Part shown: one piece after another, positions 26,203 to 35,410 of the stretch
Position numbering within the stretch: position 1 is the first letter of the stretch
How the letters are laid out: each line of letters starts with the position of its first letter
Assembly (NCBI GenBank): GCA_009841225.1
Contig: VXMF01000011.1
Span: 186,001-250,000 of the forward strand
DNA from: Terriglobia bacterium
Lineage (GTDB): Bacteria > Acidobacteriota > Terriglobia > Bryobacterales > UBA6623
DNA: 64,000 nucleotides
Reading direction: 5' to 3'
Notes under the pieces: model-generated
Told to the model about the DNA's origin: nothing
The model's database searches: none
Seen by the model: the letters and a program-made list of their open reading frames with translations, nothing else
Position numbers and translations under genes: made by a program

Positions 26203-28860
26203 ATGGCAAAGCATGTGTTCTCGTTTGGCGGCTCCAAGACCGATGGCGACAGGTCAATGCGCGACACGCTCGGCGGCAAGGGTGCCAATCTCGCCGAGAT
26301 GGCCTTGGCGGGGGTGCCTGTCCCGCCGGGCTTCACCGTATCTACGCAAGTCTGCAACATGTATCTCGCAGGCGGCAACCGGGTTCCCGATGAGGTTGAG
26401 GCTGAGATGGCGGCCTCCCTGCGGCACCTTGAGAGCGATATGGGCAAGGAGCTCGGCGACGCCTCCAACCCGCTGCTGCTGTCGGTGCGATCTGGGGCGA
26501 AGTTCTCCATGCCGGGCATGATGGACACGATCCTCAACCTCGGCCTTAACGACAGCGCGACAGAAGGTCTCGTTGCTCTGAGCGGCAAGCGGACTTTCGC
26601 GCAGGACTGCTACCGGCGCTTCATCATGATGTTCGCCGACGTCGTCATGGGCGTGTCCAAGGGAGAGTTCGAGGAGATTCTCGAGGACATCAAGGAAGCC
26701 GCGGGTGCCGAGAATGACATGGACCTCAATGCCGAGCAGCTGGCTGAGGTGGTCGCGGCGTTCAAGGCCCACTACAAGAATTCACTCGGCGAGGACTTCC
26801 CGCAGGATGCGCAGCAACAGCTCAAGATGGCCCGTGACGCGGTCTTCCGGTCTTGGGACAATCCCCGCGCCAACCACTACCGGCGGATGAATGACATCCC
26901 GCACGACCTTGGCACAGCCGTCAACGTTCAGGCGATGGTGTTTGGCAACCTTGGCGAGACTTCGGCGACGGGCGTGGGCTTCACGCGCGATCCTGCCACG
27001 GGCGCCAACGAGTTCTACGGAGAGTTCTTGGTCAATGCGCAGGGGGAGGATGTCGTGGCCGGGATCCGCACCCCCCGCCCGATCAACGAACTCGAGGCAG
27101 TGTTGCCCGAGGCCTACGGCGAGCTCCGCACAATCACGGCCCAGCTAGAGCAGCACTACCGCGACGTGCAGGACTTCGAGTTCACGATCGAGGAGGGCAA
27201 GCTGTTCATGCTGCAGACGCGCAACGGCAAGCGCACCGGTGCCGCCGCGGTGAAGTTTGCCGTGGACATGGTCGACGAAGGGCTGATCAACGAGCGCGAA
27301 GCCGTCATGCGGGTCGAGCCGCAGCATTTGGACCAGCTGCTGCATCCCGTGATCGAGCCCTCTTCGAAGGGCCAGCTCGCCACCTTGACAGTAGGCCTGC
27401 CGGCCTCTCCCGGCGCCGCGGTCGGCCGAATCGTTTTCACAGCCGACGCTGCAGTAGATGAGGCCGCCAGTGGTAACGCCGTGGTGCTGGTGCGGGCGGA
27501 GACCACGCCGGAGGACATCCACGGCATGGAGGCTGCCAAGGGCATCTTGACTTCTAGGGGCGGCATGACCTCGCACGCTGCGGTCGTGGCCCGCGGCATG
27601 GGCTCGCCGTGCGTCGCCGGCGCGGGCGACGTGAATGTCGACGCCAAGGCCGGCAAGATCGTCTGCAAGGGCCACACCCTGGGGGAGGGCGACTGGATTT
27701 CCATCGATGGCTCTACCGGCGAGGTGTTCGCGGGCCAGGCCAAGACTATTGATCCTGATCCCACCTCGGGCGACTTCGCTCAGTTCATGGAGTATGTCGA
27801 CCAGCACCGCACTGCCAGGGTGCGCGCCAATGCCGAGACGCCGCGCGACGCTCGCACGGCGCGGAATTTCGGCGCCGAGGGCATCGGCCTTTGTCGCACA
27901 GAGCACATGTTTTTCGAGCCCCACCGAATCGAGCACGTCCGCCAGATGATCCTGGCGGAAGATGCCGAAACACGCGCGGATGCGTTGAGCAAGCTGCTCC
28001 CGATGCAGAGGCAGGACTTCGTCGAACTTTTCGAGGTCATGGACGGCTTCCCGGTCATCGTGCGCACGCTTGATCCGCCCTTGCACGAGTTCTTGCCCAA
28101 GCGGGAGGAGCTGATGGTGGAATTGGCGCAACTGCAGGCCAGCGGCGGGGACGGGGCCAAGCAGAAGGAAGTCGCGGCGCTGCTGGAGCGCGTGGAGGAG
28201 CTACACGAGTTCAACCCGATGCTGGGACATCGCGGCTGCCGGCTGGGGATCACATTCCCCGAGATCACGGCGATGCAAGCGCGGGCGATCTTCGAGGCGG
28301 CCGTGGAATGTGCCGAGAAGGGTGTCGACGCGATCCCAGAGGTGATGATTCCGCTGGTTGGCAACCACAAGGAACTCGAGAATCAGAAGAAGGTGGTCGT
28401 CGACGCGGCCAACGAGGTATTCGCTGCTGCCGGGCGCGAGGTCCATTACAAGGTCGGGACCATGATCGAAGTGCCGCGCGGAGCGCTGACAGCCGACGAG
28501 ATCGCTCAGCATGCCGAGTTCTTCAGCTTTGGCACGAACGACCTGACCCAGACCACCTTCGGCTTCAGCCGCGATGATTCCGGGACTTTTATCAACCCGT
28601 ATTTGGAAGCGGGAATTCTTGAAGACGACCCGTTCCAAGTGTTGGATTCCGGCGGTGTCGGGCAGCTGGTAGAGATCGCCCTTGAAAAGGGGCGCAAGAC
28701 CCGCCCCGGACTCGAGGTGGGAATCTGCGGCGAGCACGGTGGTGAGCCGAAATCCGTGACCTTTTGCGTGCGCGCCGGGCTGAACTACGTCAGCTGCTCG
28801 CCGTATCGCGTGCCCATCGCCCGCCTGGCAGCGGCACAGGCTGCGATCTCGGCGAACTAG
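26203..28860 (+). CDS. ppdK: Pyruvate, phosphate dikinase
   Basis: 885 residues, the normal bacterial length. Cytosolic enzyme interconverting ATP + phosphate + pyruvate and AMP + PPi + phosphoenolpyruvate, used for gluconeogenesis or PPi-linked glycolysis. It begins MAKHVFSFGG and shows the nucleotide-grasp domain (LGGKGANLAEM, RFIMMFADVV, GVGFTRDPATG), the phosphohistidine domain with GGMTSHAAVVARGMGSPCV (His458), and the PEP/pyruvate barrel with RTEHMFF, EFNPMLGHRG and FGTNDLTQTTFGFSRDD. ATG 26203 was chosen at the conserved start, with AGAGGG at 26186-26191 as ribosome-binding site. Monocistronic. Confidence 0.97.
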   Translation: MAKHVFSFGGSKTDGDRSMRDTLGGKGANLAEMALAGVPVPPGFTVSTQVCNMYLAGGNRVPDEVEAEMAASLRHLESDMGKELGDASNPLLLSVRSGAKFSMPGMMDTILNLGLNDSATEGLVALSGKRTFAQDCYRRFIMMFADVVMGVSKGEFEEILEDIKEAAGAENDMDLNAEQLAEVVAAFKAHYKNSLGEDFPQDAQQQLKMARDAVFRSWDNPRANHYRRMNDIPHDLGTAVNVQAMVFGNLGETSATGVGFTRDPATGANEFYGEFLVNAQGEDVVAGIRTPRPINELEAVLPEAYGELRTITAQLEQHYRDVQDFEFTIEEGKLFMLQTRNGKRTGAAAVKFAVDMVDEGLINEREAVMRVEPQHLDQLLHPVIEPSSKGQLATLTVGLPASPGAAVGRIVFTADAAVDEAASGNAVVLVRAETTPEDIHGMEAAKGILTSRGGMTSHAAVVARGMGSPCVAGAGDVNVDAKAGKIVCKGHTLGEGDWISIDGSTGEVFAGQAKTIDPDPTSGDFAQFMEYVDQHRTARVRANAETPRDARTARNFGAEGIGLCRTEHMFFEPHRIEHVRQMILAEDAETRADALSKLLPMQRQDFVELFEVMDGFPVIVRTLDPPLHEFLPKREELMVELAQLQASGGDGAKQKEVAALLERVEELHEFNPMLGHRGCRLGITFPEITAMQARAIFEAAVECAEKGVDAIPEVMIPLVGNHKELENQKKVVVDAANEVFAAAGREVHYKVGTMIEVPRGALTADEIAQHAEFFSFGTNDLTQTTFGFSRDDSGTFINPYLEAGILEDDPFQVLDSGGVGQLVEIALEKGRKTRPGLEVGICGEHGGEPKSVTFCVRAGLNYVSCSPYRVPIARLAAAQAAISAN

Positions 28861-29263
28861 TCCCAGAATCGGCGACGCAGCTCCTCAAGAAGGTACCGCT
28901 CCAGCCGTGCGGCGCAGAGTTCAAGTCCACGACTGAGCGTTGACCCAGCCCAGCTTCTGACTGCGAAGCCCACGACAGTCGGCCGTGCAGCCGGAGCCTG
29001 CCTTCGAGGTCTTGGCCAACTCGCGGCTGCTTGTGGCCGGACAACGCCCTTTCCGGAATGAAGATGTCCAGTTCGGCGTCGTCGGCGGCTGATCGCATCG
29101 CGCAAACCGTAACGTGCCATCCGGGCTGCCCCAGCTAGTCGTCAAACACGTTCACAATGCGCTTCGGCTGAATCCTTGGGAAGCGCGCCAGCTCGACGTG
29201 CGAGAATGGCATCGGCGATCGCGGAATCGTTGTATCAAGACAACGTTCCGATCACACAGAGCC
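28861..29263. other. Intergenic region without a supported gene
   Basis: 403 bases. A short minus-strand frame ending near 29134 (…ELARFPRIQPKRIVNVFDD) looks protein-like and could be a gene tail, but nothing upstream continues it. No terminator hairpin for ppdK was found. Confidence 0.35.
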
Positions 29264-29959
29264 GTGACAACCCGTCGATTGGCAGCCTTGCTCCTCGGCC
29301 TCCTGCTGGCTGCACCGATGGTCAGCGCCGCCGATTGGCAGGACCTCATCACGCCTGGACTTGAAGCATGGGAGTCGCTCGGTGACGGCATCTGGAGGGT
29401 CACTGACGAAGGCACGCTGGTGGGATACCGGAGGCCGACGATCGACGCCCTGTTCAGCGAGTCCGAGACGATCACCAAGCAGCAGTTCGACGACTGGTTC
29501 AGGGTGCAGTCATGGCTCTACACGAAACAGGAGTACGGCGAGTTCGACCTGCATGTCGAATACTGGATCCGCGTTCCGGGCAACAGCGGAATCTCGATTC
29601 GCGATGCGACGCGCGCAAAGTTCGCCATCGTCCAGCCGGCCGACTATGAGAAGACTCCGGCCCACAACGGATACGAGGTGCAGATCAACGGTTCGAGCGG
29701 CTCGCGGAGCCCGAGCGGCAGTCTCTACACCTTCGTCACGGCAACGAACGGCCTCCAGCGGGACGGCGAGTGGAACTCGTTCGACATTGAGTCGAGGAAC
29801 GACGGAATCCGGATCTGGGTCAACGGCGAGATTGCCGCCGAGCATGGCGGCGATCCGGAGAGGCCCAAGATTGGACCGATCGGCCTGCAGCTCCACGACC
29901 AGTTCAACTTCGTGATGTTTCGCAACATTCGCATCCGGGAAGTCGGTCCGTCCCCCTGA
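29264..29959 (+). CDS. DUF1080 (3-keto-glycoside hydrolase-like) protein, exported
   Basis: 231 residues. A signal peptide (RRLAALLLGLLLAAPMVSA) precedes a jelly-roll domain of the DUF1080 family, recognised from SWLYTKQEYGEFDLHVEYWI, then GNSGISIRD, YEVQIN and GPIGLQLHD. Characterised members hydrolyse 3-keto-disaccharides or 3-keto-glycosides, so it may act on sugars oxidised by neighbouring dehydrogenases. GTG 29264 is the likeliest start because the signal peptide begins there, although ribosome-binding sequence is weak. The PQQ-like gene starts one base after its stop, so the two are co-transcribed. Confidence 0.85.
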   Translation: MTTRRLAALLLGLLLAAPMVSAADWQDLITPGLEAWESLGDGIWRVTDEGTLVGYRRPTIDALFSESETITKQQFDDWFRVQSWLYTKQEYGEFDLHVEYWIRVPGNSGISIRDATRAKFAIVQPADYEKTPAHNGYEVQINGSSGSRSPSGSLYTFVTATNGLQRDGEWNSFDIESRNDGIRIWVNGEIAAEHGGDPERPKIGPIGLQLHDQFNFVMFRNIRIREVGPSP

Positions 29960-29960
29960 C

Positions 29961-31376
29961 ATGGCTCGCTTCGCCACGGCACTGGTGCTCGCCGCGTCGA
30001 TCCCCTTTGCCCACGCCGCCGACTGGCCGCAGTTCCGCGGGCCCAATGGATCCGGGATATCGGATGCGGTCAACCTACCGGTGGAGTTCGGTGTCAGCAG
30101 AAACGTTCTCTGGAAGACGAGCCTGCCTCCCGGGCACTCCTCTCCCGTACTGGCGGGTGACCGCATATTCGTTACGGGCGCCGAAGGGGAGAAACTGCTG
30201 ACAGTGTGCCTGCGCCGTGAAGACGGGAGCGTCATCTGGCGGCGGGAGGCGCCCCGCGCCCGGGTGTCTGAGATGAACCGGCTGAATCATCCGGCTTCGC
30301 CTAGCCCCGCCACCGACGGAAGCAACGTCTACGTCTTCTTTGGCGATTTCGGGTTGCTCTCCTATGGCCCCGACGGCAACGAGCGCTGGAGGGTGCCCTT
30401 GGGCCCCTTTGACAATTGGATGGGCGTTGCGTCCTCGCCGATCGTTGCCGACGGCAAGGTGGTGCTCGTATGCGACCAAGATAGCGGTTCCTTCATGGTC
30501 GCCGTCGACCGGGACACCGGGGATCTCGTCTGGCGGGCCGAGCGGCCCGAGTATACACGGGGGTTCGCGACGCCGACCGTGTATCGGGGGGCCGGCAGCC
30601 CGCCTCAGCTGATCGTGCCAGGGGCATATCAGGTCGGCGGGTATTCGCTCGACGACGGCGTGAAGCTCTGGTGGGCGCGTGGGATCGCGTTCGAAGTGAA
30701 ATCGCTGGCGGTCATGGACAACGGGATGCTCTACGTGCACGGGTGGTCCTCGACGGGCAATGCCGTCAACGACAGGCTGCCGCCCTACGCCGACGCGCTG
30801 TCCAAGCACGATGCCGACGGAGACGGGAGGTTCTCCGAGGGGGAGGCTTTCCTGCCGATGATGCGGGAGCGGTTCCGCAGCTATTTCGATTTCGACCGCG
30901 ACGGCTACGTCGACGAAGGGGATTGGAACAACACCCAGATGCGGCTGGCCTCCCGGAACGCCTTGCTGGCGATCCGGCTGGGCGGCAGGGGAGACTTGAC
31001 GGAATCCGCCATTGTCTGGGCATACCGCAAGGCGCTTCCCAACGTCCCCTCGCCGCTTCTGTACCGAAATGTTCTCTACCTGGTGAAGGACGGCGGCATC
31101 CTGACCAGCCTGGACCCCGAGAGCGGAGCGGTCTCCAAGCAGGGACGTCTGCCCGGCGCTCTGGGCCGGTATTGGGCATCGCCGGTCGCGGCGGACGGGA
31201 AAGTCTACGTTGCGAGCGAGGAAGGACGCGTGACCGTGCTGCGAGCTGGTGCCGAGTGGGACGTCCTCTCCACGAACGACCTGGGCGACGACGTGTTTGC
31301 CACACCGGCGATCGAACCGGGCAGGATCTACGTCCGCACGCGTCAGGCCCTGTACTGTTTCGGCCAGAGCAACTAG
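29961..31376 (+). CDS. Exported PQQ-like beta-propeller protein with two embedded EF-hands
   Basis: 471 residues with a signal peptide (ALVLAASIPFAHA). WPQFRGPNGSG at the start of the mature part and repeated GxVxWRxxxP / VVADGKVYV blades define the PQQ-like (quinoprotein-type) propeller family found in Planctomycetes and Acidobacteria. Between blades lie two calcium-binding loops, at residues 284-295 (DADGDGRFSEGE) and 310-321 (DFDRDGYVDEGD). True PQQ enzyme active-site residues were not evident, so a binding or scaffold role is possible. One base separates it from the DUF1080 gene and 51 from the oxidoreductase. Confidence 0.85.
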   Translation: MARFATALVLAASIPFAHAADWPQFRGPNGSGISDAVNLPVEFGVSRNVLWKTSLPPGHSSPVLAGDRIFVTGAEGEKLLTVCLRREDGSVIWRREAPRARVSEMNRLNHPASPSPATDGSNVYVFFGDFGLLSYGPDGNERWRVPLGPFDNWMGVASSPIVADGKVVLVCDQDSGSFMVAVDRDTGDLVWRAERPEYTRGFATPTVYRGAGSPPQLIVPGAYQVGGYSLDDGVKLWWARGIAFEVKSLAVMDNGMLYVHGWSSTGNAVNDRLPPYADALSKHDADGDGRFSEGEAFLPMMRERFRSYFDFDRDGYVDEGDWNNTQMRLASRNALLAIRLGGRGDLTESAIVWAYRKALPNVPSPLLYRNVLYLVKDGGILTSLDPESGAVSKQGRLPGALGRYWASPVAADGKVYVASEEGRVTVLRAGAEWDVLSTNDLGDDVFATPAIEPGRIYVRTRQALYCFGQSN

Positions 31377-31427
31377 CCCTGGCCACGCGACTGGCCCGCG
31401 GCGTTCAAGGGAAAGGAGTCAATTCTG

Positions 31428-32801
31428 ATGTCAACAAGCCGCAGACGCTTTGTGAAGGGAGCCGTCATCAGTGCCAGCGCCGCCGCGGCGGCAGCGCGGC
31501 GGGCACAAGCTCAATCCGCCCCGAGCGACACCGTGAATGTCGGAGTCGTCGGATTCCGCAGTCGCGGCCGCTCTCACATTCGCGAGTTCTTGCGGATGCC
31601 CGGTGTGCGGGTTGGCTATCTTTGCGACATCGACGAGCGGCTGTTTCCAGATGCCGTCGCTGAGGTGGAAAGGACCGGTGGCTACACGCCGCAGACCGAG
31701 ACGGATATCCGCAAGCTCCTAGAAGAGGATGACCTGGATGCGATATCGATCGCCACGCCCGATCACTGGCATGCGCTGATGACAATCTGGGGGTGCCAGG
31801 CCGGCAAGGACGTGTACGTCGAGAAGCCCTGTTCTTACACCTTGTGGGAAGGCCGCAAGATGGTCGAGGCGGCCCGCAAGTACGATCGCATGGTGCAGGT
31901 TGGCCTGAACCGCCGCAGCAGCCTGCGGACTCGCTCGGCGGTCGCGTTTCTCCGCGGCGGGAGTTTCGGCACCGCTTACCGCGCAAAGGCCATCGTCTAT
32001 CGCGGTCGGCTCAGTATCGGCCGAGTGCAGGAATCGTCGATTCCCCGGGGAGTGAACTGGGACCTTTTCCTTGGCCCCGCTCCGTATCGGGCCTTCTCCC
32101 TGAATCGGTTCCACTACGGCTGGCACTTCTTTTGGGACACCTCCACGACCGAGGTAGGCAATAACGGCGTCCACGCGCTTGACGTGGTGAGGTGGGGCCT
32201 CGCAAAAGACGTCCATCCCGTGCGAATCCACTGCACCGGAGGGCAGTTCGTGGAGGATTCGGACTCGGAGGTGCCGAACGTCCAGGTCGGCACTTTCGAG
32301 TATGCCGACGGCACCCTGGCGGAAATCGACGCGACGACGCTGTACAGCCCGACGTTTGGAGGAACGCGCATGGGAACGTTCTTCTACACCGACCAGGGCT
32401 ATGTGTCCTCGGTCGGCGACTGGACTACTACGCGCGGGCAGTTTTCGCCAAGAGACGAGCCGGACTCGCCATCGGGGGTCTCGATGCGCGCCAGCAGACT
32501 GAGCTTCCCGGTAATGGACTATCCTGCGGGTCCGCCGATTCCAACCCTGGAGGAACAGCCGGCGAACCAGTTCCAGAACTTCATCGACTGCGTGCGCTCG
32601 CGCAACCGCGACGCCCTGCACTGCGAGATCGAGGAAGGACATCTCTCGACATCGCTGTGCCACTTGGCGAACATTTCGTACCGCACCGGCCGCAAGTTGG
32701 TCTTCGACTCGGAGACCGAGACCTTTCCCGGAGACGGGGAGGCGAACGGCTTGTTGCGCAGGGAGTACCGCGAACCGTACGTGGTACCCGAGCAGGTGTG
32801 A
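31428..32801 (+). CDS. Tat-exported Gfo/Idh/MocA family oxidoreductase
   Basis: 457 residues. The Tat signal SRRRFVKGAVISASAAAAAA is followed by a Rossmann domain (VNVGVVGFRSRGRSH) and the substrate-side motif YVEKPCSYTLWEGRKMVEAA with the family's catalytic Lys of EKP. HALDVVRWGL holds the usual His/Asp pair. Such enzymes oxidise or reduce sugars with a tightly bound NAD(P), and Tat export of a preloaded cofactor is known from glucose-fructose oxidoreductase. The AAGGAG ribosome-binding site before ATG 31428 is strong. Probable operon with DUF1080 and the propeller. Confidence 0.92.
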   Translation: MSTSRRRFVKGAVISASAAAAAARRAQAQSAPSDTVNVGVVGFRSRGRSHIREFLRMPGVRVGYLCDIDERLFPDAVAEVERTGGYTPQTETDIRKLLEEDDLDAISIATPDHWHALMTIWGCQAGKDVYVEKPCSYTLWEGRKMVEAARKYDRMVQVGLNRRSSLRTRSAVAFLRGGSFGTAYRAKAIVYRGRLSIGRVQESSIPRGVNWDLFLGPAPYRAFSLNRFHYGWHFFWDTSTTEVGNNGVHALDVVRWGLAKDVHPVRIHCTGGQFVEDSDSEVPNVQVGTFEYADGTLAEIDATTLYSPTFGGTRMGTFFYTDQGYVSSVGDWTTTRGQFSPRDEPDSPSGVSMRASRLSFPVMDYPAGPPIPTLEEQPANQFQNFIDCVRSRNRDALHCEIEEGHLSTSLCHLANISYRTGRKLVFDSETETFPGDGEANGLLRREYREPYVVPEQV

Positions 32802-33672
32802 CGGCGCGTTGAGGCCGAAGAACGAAACGCTTGCATCACCCCAGCCGCCCTCAATCTGAGCTTTCGCGCCACTGGACCAGACGCGAACCGTCCGAATCTC
32901 GATGCTGCCCTGATTTCCGATCTCAGCAAGCGGAGATACGTTGGCCAGATAAGCTTGTCCCTCTGTGTTCCGGAAGGTAACCGCTACGCTTCGAGTCTCG
33001 TTGGGCCAAGGCAGACAATGCACTCGAGGCCATGGCTCGGAGATCGTGTGAAGTCCAGAATGGGCATCGCCGAACGACCTTAGCGGAGTCGCTGCCAGGG
33101 GCATCTCGTGCAATGAGCGAGGCACTTCATTCACGCCCTTCACAGAACCGATCCCAGTGCGCCCCGCGGTAGTGTTCTTGGTTCTCGGGCTCCAGCTCAC
33201 GAGAGGATTCTGGCCGAGTTGCTCCGGATCGCGTTGGTGATCACTCCGCTCTGCACGGGAGCCGAACGCGCCGGCCGGTGGACGCCGAGCCGCGGCACCA
33301 TGCATCCCAGAATCGTCTACTCGCGGGTGCGCTCGGTCAACTGCGACCTAGCCGGAATGAACTCAGCACTCGCGGCACTAGACGCCGCATCGGCCCTCGG
33401 CTCGCTCCTCGCCGCCCCCTGCAAGAGAGTCAAGCTCGCGTCGGTGTTCTGACGCTCCGACCACTCCGCTCCCAAGTTTTTGTGCAACCGCCCGCCCTGC
33501 CACAGTGAGCGATGGCGGCCGTACGTCGATGGTCTCGGCGCCCGAGAGGAGCGCTAGTTATGGACTCGCCCGCGATCCGTGGTGCAGGATCGAAGAGAAT
33601 ATGTGCGGCAGCGCGGCTCGGTCTCAAGCGATCCAGCCGGCCGTCTCGCTAAGCAGCATGCAAGAGTGCGTC
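32802..33672. other. Gene-poor interval with a possible decayed gene
   Basis: 871 bases. On the minus strand about 32812-33230 stays open and reads like a beta-rich protein end (VAVTFRNTEGQAYLANVSPL, then EIGNQGSIEIRTVRVW). It lacks a start, has no recognised family and runs on antisense into the oxidoreductase gene, so it is at most a relic. The rest shows nothing I can name. Confidence 0.3.
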
Positions 33673-35259
33673 ATGGCAGGAACGAGGGCCGCCATTGCGG
33701 TCGCGCTGGCGCTTGCAGCGATGACCGCGTCTGCCGCGCCTGCCGGGCAAGAATGCGCGACCTGCCACCCAAAGGAGGTTGACCAATACCGCCTCAGCGG
33801 AATGGGCCGCTCGATCTCCAAGCTGGCCGACGACCATCCGCTTGGCTCGTACGGACACGGGTTCTCCGGCACAACATTTCGCACGAGCAGGTCGGATGTT
33901 GGCCTTGTTCAGGAGATCGAAAGGGGCGGACTCAGTGCGAAGTACGCGATCGACTATGTGATCGGATCAGGAAACGCGGCATTTGGGTACTTGGTCCGTG
34001 TTGGCGATGCGTTGTTTCAGTCACCAATCACGTACTACACGGAGCGGGGCCAATGGGGCATGGCACCCGGTATGGAGCAGGAGGCGAACCCTGACTTCAA
34101 CCGCCCGGCAACGTCCGAGTGCTTGTGGTGCCATGCGGGCAGGCCCGCGCATACGCCCCACACGGTCAACCGCTACGGGGACCCGGCCCTCGATGCAGAG
34201 GCCATTTCCTGCGAGCGCTGCCACGGCCCCCCCGAGCCGCACATGGCCGACCCCAGCGCGGCCACGATATTCAATCCGGCCACCGCCTCGCCGCGCGAGC
34301 GGGATAGCGTCTGCGAGCAATGCCACCTAGGAGGGACCATCCGTATCCTGCATCCCGGCCGCACTTTCGGTTCATTCCAGCCGGGAGGGCTTCTGGAAGA
34401 CTTCTGGACGGTGTTCGTGGGAGTGCCGCGGACCGAAGGAGGGCAGGATCGGTTTCAGGTTGTCAGCCACGTTGAGCAGTTGAACCTGAGTCAATGCGCC
34501 GTGGAGTCCGGTGACGCACTTTGGTGCGGCACGTGCCACAACCCCCACGAAAGCCCTACTGAGCCGAAGGCTTACTTCAGCCAGCGATGCCTTCAATGCC
34601 ACGAAGGAGGCTTGCCCCCGAATCATGCGACACGTAGCGGAGACTGCGTTTCCTGCCACATGCCGAGACGCCAATCGCACGACAGCGGGCACAGCGCATT
34701 CACGGATCATCGGATCACTCGTCACCCGCTACCAGCAGTGGATCCCGATCCACCCGACAAGCTTCGACCGTGGAAGCTGGGCCCTCGCAACCTACGCCTC
34801 CGCAACCTGGGACTTGCGAACATCCTTTATGGCCAGCAGCGCGGTTCTCAAGAAATGCTACAGCGAGGCCTCGGGCAGTTGAGATCCGTCGCTGGTCCGT
34901 TTCGGAACGATCCCGCCACGTTGGATGCTCTGGGAACCGCGATGGTGCTTGCCGGATCTCCCCGCGCAGGCCTGCAGAGGCTGCGGGAGGCTGTCGCCGC
35001 CGGACCGGTCGGAGCGCTTCAATTCAATTCGCTAGCGGCGGCGTGGTGGGCACTGGGAGATGCGAACCGAGCTGAAGCTGCGCTCCAAGAGGCTATCCGG
35101 TGGGAGCCGACACTTGAGTCCAGCTACCGGATGCTGGCCAGGGTGTACCTCGATCTCGGCCAGGATTCGAAGGTGACGGCGACATGGCAGAAGTTGCTTG
35201 AGGAACGACCCAGACTTCTGCAGGCGCGGCAAGCGGCGCGCGAGGCCGGTTCGCCATAG
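33673..35259 (+). CDS. Heptaheme cytochrome c with C-terminal TPR repeats
   Basis: 528 residues. After a signal peptide (AAIAVALALAAMTASA) come seven CxxCH heme sites: CATCH, CLWCH, CERCH, CEQCH, CGTCH, CLQCH and CVSCH, all within about the first 345 residues. The layout resembles the cytochrome c554/doubled-CXXCH group. The C-terminal 150 residues are helical TPR-like repeats ending in ALQEAIRWEP and ARVYLDLGQ. A periplasmic multiheme electron carrier or reductase with a protein-docking tail is inferred. ATG 33673 fits the signal peptide best; ATG 33658 is possible. No other cytochrome maturation genes are nearby. Confidence 0.88.
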   Translation: MAGTRAAIAVALALAAMTASAAPAGQECATCHPKEVDQYRLSGMGRSISKLADDHPLGSYGHGFSGTTFRTSRSDVGLVQEIERGGLSAKYAIDYVIGSGNAAFGYLVRVGDALFQSPITYYTERGQWGMAPGMEQEANPDFNRPATSECLWCHAGRPAHTPHTVNRYGDPALDAEAISCERCHGPPEPHMADPSAATIFNPATASPRERDSVCEQCHLGGTIRILHPGRTFGSFQPGGLLEDFWTVFVGVPRTEGGQDRFQVVSHVEQLNLSQCAVESGDALWCGTCHNPHESPTEPKAYFSQRCLQCHEGGLPPNHATRSGDCVSCHMPRRQSHDSGHSAFTDHRITRHPLPAVDPDPPDKLRPWKLGPRNLRLRNLGLANILYGQQRGSQEMLQRGLGQLRSVAGPFRNDPATLDALGTAMVLAGSPRAGLQRLREAVAAGPVGALQFNSLAAAWWALGDANRAEAALQEAIRWEPTLESSYRMLARVYLDLGQDSKVTATWQKLLEERPRLLQARQAAREAGSP

Positions 35260-35410
35260 CTGCAATGATGGTTGGGGCTCGGAGACTCGGATCGCATGTG
35301 CCGAAGCAATGGCCCTCGGGGGCGGAAGTGGCTAGCTGCGTTTCGCTGCCGCTAGCGATCAAGGTGCCGGTGAGGCCCGAATCGATTGGACTGCCCGTGG
35401 AGAGCTCGCC

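Noticed and set aside
29020..29134. Short minus-strand frame ending in a plausible C-terminus
   Set aside because: Stops immediately upstream in the same frame; too short to support.
31719..33305. 528-codon minus-strand open frame opposite the Gfo/Idh gene
   Set aside because: Most of it is antisense to a clearly coding gene; only its 5' end outside that gene was kept as a possible relic.
33245..33440. Plus-strand frame starting MHPRIVYSRV as a second IS relic
   Set aside because: No recognisable transposase motif after inspection.
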